Of a DNA stretch of 64,000 nucleotides, positions 23,040 to 34,700 are shown piece after piece (the first letter of the stretch is position 1; the number at the start of each line of letters is the position of its first letter). Below the pieces are notes generated by a model, which saw only the letters and a list, made by a program, of their open reading frames with translations, had not been told where the DNA came from and ran no database searches. Origin of the DNA: Ctena decussata (Eukaryota; Mollusca; Bivalvia; Lucinida; Lucinidae); the NCBI GenBank assembly GCA_963989385.1, contig OZ022502.1:2572501-2636500 (forward strand). Direction: 5' to 3'. The translations under genes and the position numbers were made by a program.

Positions 23040-23415
23040 GGGATTTCCATAGGAAATCGAAATCTTAATGGTTAGCGGGCGTGTAACAATTCTTCCAATT
23101 TTGTCATTATGCCATGAAAACAATAAAAGCATCGTAAACGACTGCGTAATACCCCGCCACCGCAAACCAAGGGCAATAACTCCATCAGAAGACATGGAAA
23201 TCTGCCCATTAACAATCCCAACCAAGATCTTCCCAAGATTATTCACATGCCAAGTTTGGGGAAAATCCGTTAATAAATACTCAAGTTATCGAACGGAAAC
23301 GAAGTGCTCACGGACGGACGGACAGACGTACGTACGCCGGACGGACGGATGGACACACGGACAGCCAGCGGGAAAACATAATACCCCGCCACTAACGTGT
23401 GGCGGGGTATAATGA
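23040..23415. repeat. GGAC-tract element with terminal hairpin
   Basis: The element contains 'gtaataccccgccaccgc' (~23,146), a (CGGA/GGAC)n tract at 23,308-23,368, and ends in the hairpin 'ataccccgccactaacgtgtggcggggtat' at ~23,381-23,411. A tetranucleotide tract beside a terminal GC hairpin fits Helentron-related non-autonomous elements of molluscs (inferred). Confidence 0.65.
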
Positions 23416-25638
23416 CATAACAAAAAATGTTTACGAAGAAACTTTTAAAAAAGACCGACAGGTACATTAAAAATGACGCCTTGAAAATCGCTATATTTTC
23501 AATTAAAAGGGAGATAATCTGAGAATTTGAAGATTTTAAACCTCGCTTGAAAAGCCTGAGTGCAAGACATTAATCATTTTAAGTATTTTTAGAGCTTCCT
23601 GCATTATGGACTTTTCTGCGCAATACAAAATTTATTCCTGCGCATGCGCAGAAATGATATGCATTCAAATTGACTCCTATCGAATAATGCCAGATAACTC
23701 TAATGTAGAAAGGTATGGTTGACAATTTTCTGAGCATTTTGTTCTTTGGTGTCTCCGCAAACATACATGCGCCTCAATAAATTCCAATATGCATTTGGTT
23801 CCTTGATAATATGGCCGATAGTTGATATCGTTAATTTTTTGACCGAGTATATTTTTGTCCCCCCTCCTCCCCCACCTCCCCGCCACACACACACACACAC
23901 AAAAAGATAGAATGACAACGATTGAATGGGATGACTGTAATTTTAAATCAAGACAGTTGTTTATTTTTTAGGCATACTTAAATGGTGATAATCACATATG
24001 TGCGGTAAAGCGGTAAATACAACAATCTGCATGGAATACTGAAAACACAACAGATATTTCCGAACATTAGCAGGTGACTTCTTAATGTTGGTTTTCCCAA
24101 TTCAGAATTCAAACATGCAAGACTTGTTGATGCTATAAAGGGTTTATATAAGAAAAAAATTAAAGGGTAATTTTCTGTGCAAAAATAAACAAAACGCGTT
24201 ATTGAAAATGTATAACGGTCTCAAGATACTTTAATGCATTAAGAAGGGCGTCTTAGCAAAAAAAATCCAACCCTTTCACATAATATCACATAATATCAAG
24301 TAGAGAAGATAAAAAAGGAAGAAATAATTTACTTATGGCAATAACACTGTGGACTCTACTTTTTTAAGGTTAACAATTGTTCTTACACACCAGTCTTGGT
24401 CACAGTAATATAGTATTTATACTGTATATAGGATATTGGTATACCTGACTATCCTATGTTTAATGCACGCATCCAGAATACATGCACCATGTAGATCACG
24501 GAATTGGGAACAATGGCTTGGGAATAATTATTTGTTTGAGAAAATATTAAATTTCCGTTGAAAAAAACTCCAGTTTGCAATATCTTTAAAAAACTGGTGA
24601 TACATGGCATACACTGTTTTTCACGCGCCGGAACCAATGACGTCATAAATATGTTTTATCATAGCAACTTAAGAGTTCATATTAATGACTAAGAAATGTC
24701 ACCGAAACGTCATTCTGCCAAGGTACTTTACAACAGTTAGTTATTCAATTACTGCTATGGTAACAAATCTGTGACGACATCTCACTTAACATTCGAGAGA
24801 AACAGGGCATACAGTGTGTTTGCCTTGCTCCTCTCGATTGTTAAATGAGATTCTACCTGAAATACATTTGATGGAACTGTGCAATTTTCTTAAACTTAGA
24901 ATTGATTCTCAAATAATTTGTTTATCGATTATACATGGTCGAATAATTGAGGATAAGAAACTCTTTTCATCCGGCCTACCTTACATCTTGAGAAAGAGTT
25001 GGCGAAAAATACTCGTACGCCCTTCTTAATGCTTTAATAATCGTTTAAACCTAAGTACATTTTTAAAAATGTCGTTATTTATTTATTATTTATTTTTGTG
25101 CATAAAATTTCCCTTTGATCTTTCTTTATTTAGAAAAACTTTTTTTAAAACAGCATATTGTTATTTTTTGTATTCTAAATAGGAGAGAACAACAACAAAA
25201 AACTAAATAAAAAATGCTAACTTTCTGGGAGATACATTGTTTTCTTTTGTTTTGTTTTTTAAGATTCTTGTATTTACCACAAATCACCACCTTAAACGTT
25301 CTCTTTTCTTGCAGCCATAATTTTAACCGTTTATCAGTACAGAGTCCTTGTGTTTTTTAGCTAGCTTAACCTCAATTTGACTGAATATAATAATATGTAC
25401 ATGATATATGTTTATTTCCTATTTGCATCTAGAATGAACCTTGTTATAAGCAATTTAAGACTGGCGACTGTATACGTACATGTACTACTATTTTTACTTT
25501 AACCGGATGCTTTAAATCGCGTAAAATTGAGATTATTAACCGTTTATTGGATAGATAGTTGTACAAATGAAGTATTTCAAGTGGTGTAAATTTTATTATT
25601 AAATATGGTGACTATATACTAGTGCGGTAACCGTCAAA
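23416..25638. other. upstream region of gene B
   Basis: No other gene seen. A (CA)n run lies at ~23,885-23,900. Very AT-rich from 24,100 onward. A TATATA at 25,613-25,618 lies only ~21 bp before the ATG, too close to be the TATA box of a transcript with this start. Confidence 0.45.
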
Positions 25639-25705
25639 ATGGACCTGAAGAATATTTGTTTACTTTACTTTTATTATTTCATAATGTTTGGATACAAGAT
25701 ATTTG
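25639..25705 (+). CDS. gene B exon 1 (start codon, signal peptide)
   Basis: ATG at 25,639. Encodes MDLKNICLLYFYYFIMFGY then KIF plus a split codon, and is cut by 'gtaagt'. Short N-region followed by a hydrophobic core, as in a signal peptide. Phase 1 joins in frame to exon 2 to give VVKGNC. This is the only ATG in a suitable hydrophobic exon close upstream. Confidence 0.75.
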
Positions 25706-28700
25706 GTAAGTTGTATATTTTAATTATCTGCCTGTATCAGATTGCATTGAAAGTGTATCATAAACTTCCTGAAAAGAAAATATATGCGTGAATGTGCCCA
25801 GGAAATTTGTCAAATTAAGATGCATAATTCATCCGAGACACCGTAGAATTGATGACGTGTTTTATGGCCATTTCAACAGTATTTCAGTCATATCGGACCG
25901 AAAGAGGGATGATAATGAAAGACTGTGAGCAATCAACCTTGTTACTTTTGGAAAGAATTTCGCCTCCGGTGAGATGCAGCCAAGACGCTAGGTTTTGCAG
26001 GCCGGAGCTTAGCCCACTGAGCTCTGTGGGGAGGGGTCTTAAGGTAGTCGTAAACATATATGAAACACGAAGAACGAAATCGACCAGCATATTTGCGATG
26101 ACAAGCATACTTAATATAACAAAAATAGAGCCACCTTGGACTAGAAAGTAGTAAAGCTACTGGGGATGATGTTAATCAATGGAACCGCTGTTTTAAAATA
26201 AAACAATTCCACATGTTGTTGAATTACAAGTTAATTACAATAGGCCAATTATTCCTGTGAATGTGACTAGTTGTTAGCTAATACACAGTACACGTATGGC
26301 TAACGGTAAATGGGTACACTGTGTGGCAAAGTAATTCTATCATGTCCATTTCTGCTTCACTTCTAAAGTGAGTCAATTCTTGAAAGAAAGAACTTGCTCC
26401 TAGAGGAGAAATGACTTGGCTTAAAGATCACACCTCCTTTGGGAGGCCTACGTTGTTCATGGAAACAAACAGAAAGCATCACCTTCGTAAAAATGGGGGA
26501 AAACATTGAGATATGCTCAGACACTTGATGTTTTATTTTCACTCGGTGTCGCCTATATTGTTCAAGTTCATTGATTTGTCGCCCTGATTAAAACTAGAGT
26601 TGTACACGTCATGATAAATTAAAGTACTTAGCATGCGATTAAAATATGACTATTTTGTTTTCAGTTGTAAAGGGAAACTGCCACGAAGATGACGATGGTA
26701 AGCAATTTGTCACAAGAATGCATTTTTTAGTTGTTTCCAACTATGGTTTGAGGGCTGGATTTGGATTTTGATTGTTTCAGTTCCTGGTCTTTGCATACTT
26801 TTTACTTTTACAATATTCATTGGTTCAAATGTACATCAAACTCATACTAAGATACGACTCAGTACTTCTTTTGTTTAGCTTAAAATGCCACTTGAACGCA
26901 TTATCTCAAGTAATGTACTGCCGGGCCGCGTAGCGCAGTCGGTTGCGCGTCTGACTCATAAGCCAAAGGTCCCGGGTTCGATACCCGGTCCGGCCACTTA
27001 CTTTCGTTTCCGAGATGACCATAGCTGTTTACCGTGAGCGTAATGCAATAAAACAACAACAACAACAATCAAGTGATATATGATAAAAACATGCATAAAA
27101 GGCAAGGTACACACGACACGAAAAAAAATAACAAACACATTTTAATTAATCTGTTTACGTGCACAAAAATAGATACAATGGCGCCTGTTATTTCTACCCT
27201 TTAGCAAAACTTTCCTCTTTTCTTTCTTTTGATTTGGGCTTGACGGCCTCTTCAAGATTGGTCACTTATGTCGAGCCGATCGTTAAGCAGATGTAGGCGA
27301 AAACCGGAGCTCCCAGGTAAAACACCTCTGAGCTTCCGTAAGAAGAGTTTGGCTTTCTCACGTGTTCGTGGCCGAGGCTTGAACACACGGCGGAGACAGA
27401 CCGCTTTGTGTTCATGCTGCGGCATCTCACCACAGTCTGGTAAACTTTAGCCATGCATATATGAGAAAGCCAAGCTCTGCATACGGAAGCTAGTACTTCT
27501 TATTTAATGTAATTGTAAATGCATCAAGTAAAGGTTCTGTTCAGTTAACATGGCCAAGACTCATTCACATCTTAGTCGCAAATAGATCTAAATTGTTCGT
27601 TATCCTCGTTTAACGTCATCTAGTGTCCAAAATATGCAATAAAATATATTTTGCTCGATATTTGTATCCGGACAATAAACAGTTACATAGAATCTAAAAA
27701 TGCTAAATACATTTTGCATAGGAAACATTCTGCGATAGAGAATAAGTCTGGTGGACGTTAAAAAACAATCATATTTACTTTAGTATTAGACAAACATATA
27801 TAACAAGTACACACACACACGCTGAGAAGGCAGATTATAAAGTCCATAACACTTTTATACACTGTGTTTTAAATGTTAATCTGAGCTTTTTCATCTATTT
27901 CAGCTATTCCTATTTGTAAAGCAGCACAAAGGACTGGGAGAATTCTCTACATTGACACATCAGCGATACCCACAAATATGCTAAATGGACACATTTGCAG
28001 TTGTGGAGTTAGCATACGTTCACAATTAAAACAAAATTATTTATATTACAAAGTCAGTGGTAGTAATGGCTGTGGAATAAAGTTTGATCTAGCACATATG
28101 ACTTTAAGGTGCGAAACAATCGGTACATATATTGGAACTTCCATAAATCAGATTATATTTGAAAAAACTTCAACAGTGATCCGAGGATCTGTATGCCTAA
28201 AACTTTATATTGGTAAGTTGCGACTAAGTCAGGTAAGTAGTTATCCCTATCTTCTTCTTTAATAACTTCTACCTATTTTCAAACACACATACACGTCATG
28301 AGTACAGTATGTATGACCGAGTAGCCGACCCTTCATATAGCTATATATTAGTAACTGCTAGCAGTTAAAAGTACATGTAGTAGAAATAAAAGTAAGAATA
28401 ATGTTCTGAAAGATTAAGATTTGGGAACAATGAACAGAGAGAGAGAGAGAGAGAGGGGGGGGGACCCATTTGCTGTCTGGTGACTCAGTTTCCATTAAAA
28501 ACTTATTAGCTGTTTGCAATCATTTGGCTAACGATTTTCAGCGTTGATTCTGGCGCTTTACCAATTTAGTATGTACTTAAATACTTATTTAAAATAACCT
28601 TATTCAGGTATTTTCTGTACAATCGTCTAAAATATTTTAAAACTAAGACAGACTTGTCAAAGCGACATGATTTTAGGTTTTTTAGCTTGTTTAAGTTCTG

Positions 28701-31700
28701 TTCGATAATATTAACTTATTTTATATCGTCACAATTTCAAATGAAATGATTGATGCGCATGTATAGCATTTGATAAATAAGAGTTGAAATATAAAATGGC
28801 ACTTTAGGACTAAAATGAAATAAAACAGGACATCGAACTCAAGAAACAAAACAAACAAAATCAAACTTAAAAAGTGGGAGATACATCAATAGAAAACTAT
28901 TATTCTCCCAATATCAAACATCTTTTCACTGGGGTCCTAGATATCCCAGTTTAAGGAGAAATACTTCTAAAGTCCTAAAGTTCTAGATTTCTGTGGTAAA
29001 TGCAATTAAATCCTTCTTTCTCTGTTCAGTTAAAAACCCACTCACTAAGACATGTGGATCATTTTCCAAAACAGGCGGATAAACCATCGTGTTCAAAATG
29101 ACTGTTAACTTATTTTTGTTACCGTTTTAGAAAGCTTTAACACATTTAGATAAATGGAAACATGCTCATTCAATGTGTAAACCAAGTGAACATAGACATT
29201 GCGCATGCTCCTCTGTGTATTGAATTTTATTGGGTCGCTAAAGCCAAAAGCATCATTCCTATTTGTAAATGAGTCCTGAAGTGAATGGAAAAATGGAAAT
29301 CACACTAAAAATGGGTTTACTTGCATAAAAAACTCTTTTCAAAGATTTTGAGAAAATGTGAAACTTGGGCAGAAATACTGCTTTAAGGGCCAATGCCACT
29401 AGTCGGTCCCTAGACTGTCAGTTCTGTATTAAATTTAGTCAGATTTTTACAGAGATATAAGACTTAGTGTATGAGCTACAGAAGCCATTAAGCATAAAAG
29501 AGGCATTCCTTTCTTGTATACTACTTGGAAATTAGTTGACTTAACATTATGTCTATTGGAAAAATATATGGTGATGCAAAATTTCTTTTGAGTAGTATGT
29601 ATAATGCAGGGCGAAAGAGAGTGAGAGGGAGAGTGTATCTCTGTACAATGTTGTTTTGGACGCAGCTCATCTGTTTTTGCATATACGATGACTCCTGATA
29701 GTACAGCATCTGATCAGTATCTGCGAAAGTGCATTTGCGCAACCTGTTCAGAGTTGTCCCTTTTCGCCGAACAACTGACAAATGCAGGATCTGATCGGTT
29801 AAGGCACCTGTGCAAGCTGATTTGAGTATTCACTGTATGTGAATGACTTACGGTTCCGTTACACCTTACACCGATAATCATAGTCAGGTAGTTCATTGCT
29901 TTCCTAGTAAAATTATTTTGTTCGGATTTTTATTATAGTCGGAATTTAGATTTCGGAATTCAGCATTCAGAATCCGGAATTGTAAAATAGTATGGAGTTG
30001 AAAAGTGCGCAAATCGTACCTTTCTGATGCTCGTGTGGCGCTATGGAGAATGAGGTGGCTCGAACAGAGAGAAATCTGTCCATCACTTTCGCTTTCAAAC
30101 ATTTCGGGTTAAGCGGCACTAAAGAAATAACATCTGTCCCGCTAGATGTGGTTCACATGTATTTGCTGAAAGCTGAATTAACCTAAATCTTTAAAAGGGG
30201 AAAACAGCTTAATGGCTAGGGCTAAATAGAAATTTAAAGAGTAACTACACTTCAGGAACTGACTGAATCAGATCCCAAACCCTATCCCCAACATCAAAGG
30301 GAAAGATTGACAAAGACATCCCAACAAACAATAAATTACAAGTGATAAGCCGAGTCAGCAGCTCTTTCCTAAACAATTTATACAATTAAACAAATTTAAA
30401 CAACTAAATAATTTAGACCAACAGACGGGTTACAACGGACTAAGCAAATTATATGAAAAACATTTAACAATTATGTTTACCTATTTTCTATTTTTATGAT
30501 AGAAGGATTAAACTGAGAACACAATGAATTAAACAACACCAGAAGTATCATTTAAAGCAATTGTACTTGGTAAATACTATACTGTGTAAAGCAAGAGGCT
30601 GAGATAGGTTATATGTCGTTGGTGTCAGCTTATATCCCATTTTCTCCGCCCCACCTACTTTGCACAGACCTGAAAGTAAACTAAAGCGAAATCAACTTAT
30701 AGACTGTCGCTATCAAACTCATTATAAAAATACTTACATTCAATAGTAAACTGCAACAGACGTGACAGCAAATGCAGAACGCTTCAGTCTACAGTTTTTT
30801 CCGAAGACATAAAAACAGATTGTCGAAGATAAAAAGAAGATGGACGAAACAATCATCATTCTTTTTTATCATCATGTCCTTCTTCTTCCTCCTTTTCTAC
30901 TTTTCTCCTTTCTTCCCCTAGCATATTTTGGACGCTTAGATCTACTGAATATATGTGTTTAGATATTGATATGAGACTGACATATGATGTAATATACATG
31001 TAAGTACATATTTTGCAGATTCTCTTTACTCTTATCACTATTTATACATGTATCGTATGTACTTGTACAGTGCCGTCTAGGAGAGGATAAATATAGGCCT
31101 AGCCTACATACAATCCTTAGACATATATATTTATTTTTGTTTTCACAAATGTATGTTTATTGGCAGAAATTTGTAATAAATAAAAACGGACGAAACAATA
31201 AAATGATAAAGATAAACTAAATCTTAACTGGGGTAATACAAATTCCTCTACCTATGCTGTCAGTCAATTACTTTACGTCCAAAAGTACCTGTCGGTCCAG
31301 AAAATCCATAGCAGAATCAGGTCGGTCGATATAAAGGACCTCTGACAGTTGTAATGTAGATTTGCCTATAAAATGGGGGAAAATGAACTTTCTGTATACT
31401 TCAAAAATTTTATTGAAATGTATTGCTCTAAACTCCCTATAATTGGCACAAAAATAATTTTCCAATTATCTCATACGCAGACTTAGATTTTTGGTGTAAA
31501 AAGCAAGTTTTTACCATTGAATGTATGGAAAATAGGAGAAGTTTTATAAAGATGCTTTCGCCCCCGTGCCTCAGCAAGCCACTTTGCATGCATATGTGTA
31601 CTGTCAATATACACATTATATATGAGTGGCGAGCTGAGGCACGGGGGGAAAAGATAGTCTACAGCTAAAAAAACTGAAAAGTGGGTGGGGTAATTAGACC

Positions 31701-34700
31701 CTCTGTGTCTAAAAATAAGGCTAACATACTTTTTATTTACATATTATTGCATACCATGAGCATCTATAGAGTTTTACTTCGTTTTAAGCATATTTAAAAA
31801 CTGAAACTCATTAAATAAGAAAAACGGAAAAATATATTTATTTAGGATGACTGAAAATTTCACTTACCCCTCTTGCGAGAATCAGTGAGAGTTAGTATGC
31901 AGATGTAATAATTGACCAAAATCAATATCAAAATCTCTTTAAAATGGATAAGTCTACCCGTTAATGCTAAAATTTTTATTTTGGGCTTCCCAAGAAAGCT
32001 GCAGTAATTTGTTGAAAAATAGGCAAATTTGCATGGAAACTGTCAGAGGTCCTTATCAAACGTACCATTTACAGTCATTTGCAATGCTTACGACCGAATT
32101 CTCGGTCGACAGCCTCTTTGTGTAATATCGGAATAGTCAAAAAGAAAGGTAAGCAAATTGGTATAACCCCGTGGCATTTTTAGGTATATTAAATGGTCTT
32201 GATTCTGCCAAGGTCCATCATAACACTAGTTGTCTTTTCCACTTTTTAAAGCTGTTTGCTACTAAATATGTATCTAAATGGTTTTAAAATGATGTAACGA
32301 TCTATAGCATAGAAAAATCCTAAATTGAAAGAAGGCTATATAAGAGCCAATATATAAATTGTACACCTTATTCAGCAAGCAATGATAATTTTCAATAAAA
32401 TATAAGACAGACTTATCTTTTTGAAACGATAATAATTTCACATTGAACATTAAATTATCTTTATACCTGTTCTGTTTTAGACAAAAATGTTGACGATTCT
32501 AAAACTAATGCAACAGCCACTGTGACTTGCTACTCTGTAAACCCCAATACTTCAGCGTTATCCTCTGCGAGCTCAGAATGGACAACGACGTCCTCAACGT
32601 GGTCGACGATGAAATCTTCTACAGACTGGTTACCAATACCTGGTACAGAAAATACAACAAATAAGCCAAGTGCGACAGCATTCACAATATCGACAGACTC
32701 CTCGACCAAAACCTTTCTGACGCAGACAGATGAAAATTATCCCAGTGATAGCAATCCAACAGGTAAAATACGAGGTATCAGTAGAAACTTAAAAATGTCA
32801 ATTTTATTTAAACCTAAAAATTTCAAAATGCAATTTACACCTAAGTTGTTTGGTTGGTTGTGTTGGGTTTAACGGCCTTTTGAGACGGTATTTCTGTCTA
32901 TATCGGGCCGTCTCCCAGGGAGCGGGAGACAGAATGAAGAATTGGTAGAGTGTGCGGAGGCAAGGGGGGAGTGGGGAATGTCCAAATAACCCAACCCGCA
33001 TCCACTGCAAGCACAGTAGGCCCCCGCCCTACTATTATCCAAATTAGTAGGACGCCTCGAGACTGAAAATTACCCAGCACCATTGTCTGGCCCGACCACC
33101 CCCTTACACTTATTTTTAACAAACACTAAACAGTACAGTTCTTATAATACCAAATTAAAGTAAAAGATGTTAGAGCGAGAGTTGGAGCTCCGTAAAATCA
33201 GCATCGTTAGACCTGAGGTATTCTCATTTTCTGATCCGGTTCGATATTAATTGCCGTCAAAATATGAGATTTACCGATATAGTTATTTTATCATAATTTT
33301 GTTTTTTATATGGATTCTACGGCACGTTCAAGAAAATTTCACTTATGACGAGCCGATCGTCAAACAAAGGTGGGCAAAAAATAGAGCCCTTTGGACCCCC
33401 ACCCCCCCATAAAAAAAACAACAACACCAACCCCCACCCCTGTTCTTCCGTAAGCAGAACTTTGCTCTCTCACATTTTTGCCGGCCCAGTTCTAAGCCCA
33501 CAGCGGCGAGAGAACTAGTGTTTAAGAGTCGTGATCATGATATTTATTGGCCACTCTGATAAAAATGTTTGCGTGAGGCGCCGGGTTTAAGTGGTAAGAT
33601 GTGCTAAGCTGTGGTGCAGAAGGTCGTTGGTTCGAATACCCAACGTGCCCGCCAGCAACAAAAAACTCCGTCCGTCAACCCAGCGAAAATGACAACCTTC
33701 ATCAAAGCAGAGGAGGATAAAGCCAGTGAAAAGATAGGAATGTGCTCTGTATTCCATATGCTGCGCTCAAATTACGTGGGCCTCTAACACACACTGCTAC
33801 TACGGCCATATCACTCCGGGAAACCTTTTAATTGTTTACTTTTTTTCTAAATTAAGAGCCCTATTTTTAAACACTGACGGAATTTTCAGGTGTCATCAGA
33901 ACAAATCATGGCCCGATATGCATAAAGAAACTGTTATATGTATCACCGTGTCTATATATTACTTTAAAATTGTTAAGATAAGATACAATAACACAAGCGT
34001 TTCCTTTTCAGTCATCATAGCGGCATCTGCTGGAGGTGGGTCTTTTCTGCTCCTGATAATTACACTGCTTACAGTCTGTTGCTATAGGTAAGTTAATTCG
34101 ATCAATGCTTTATTTCAGTAGGCGTAACAAACGTCATCACATACATTTAGAAGGCCATGATACCATATTATATTTAAAAAAAGTAAAGGTCGCAAAATTA
34201 AGTATTAAATGTCTTCGTAAGAAATCAAACAGACCCGTAGTATCGCTATCTGATCGTTAGCCATAAGAGCAAAACGGTACAAAACAAACACAAACATGCA
34301 GTCACCTACATGCTATATATGCAAGTGTGGTCAATAGAATTGTAAGTGCCATACAGATACTAATGTGATTTCTTTTCATATAACTATGACGAGAAACAGT
34401 CAGGAATGTTAACGAAAATCTAGTGTTGTGCCAAAAATAAAACGCTTTTTGCCTAAATTCTCGATGATCAACATGTACGTTTTATATTTCAAACATAAGT
34501 GACTGTATTGCTACCGTGTTGTTTCTCAAACATCAGAAACTTTATTTAAGCAGCAAACAAGCACCTAAGGTTAAAAGTAATTACACGCGACTTGTAAAAG
34601 CAGCAATTTTAAACTGGTAGGCCTTTTATTACGTCATTTATATTCACGCGAAATTGAATTATATGTTTTTTAATTATTTTTCTAATCACAAAAATACGAC

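Larger units (their letters stand above)
28213..32480 (+). other. gene B intron 3
   Basis: 4.3 kb intron. It holds a (GA)n tract at 28,438-28,460, a minus-strand family X copy at ~30,190-30,420, and the 31,561-31,648 hairpin. No nested gene recognised. Confidence 0.6.

Noticed and set aside
25613..25618. TATA box for gene B
   Set aside because: TATATA is only ~21 bp before the ATG, so a start site 30 bp downstream would fall after the start codon; the region is AT-rich and such matches are common.
26924..26996. Functional tRNA-Met(CAT) gene
   Set aside because: Acceptor, D and T stems look good, but the anticodon stem is mostly mismatched and a SINE-like (AAC)n tail follows; called a SINE head instead.
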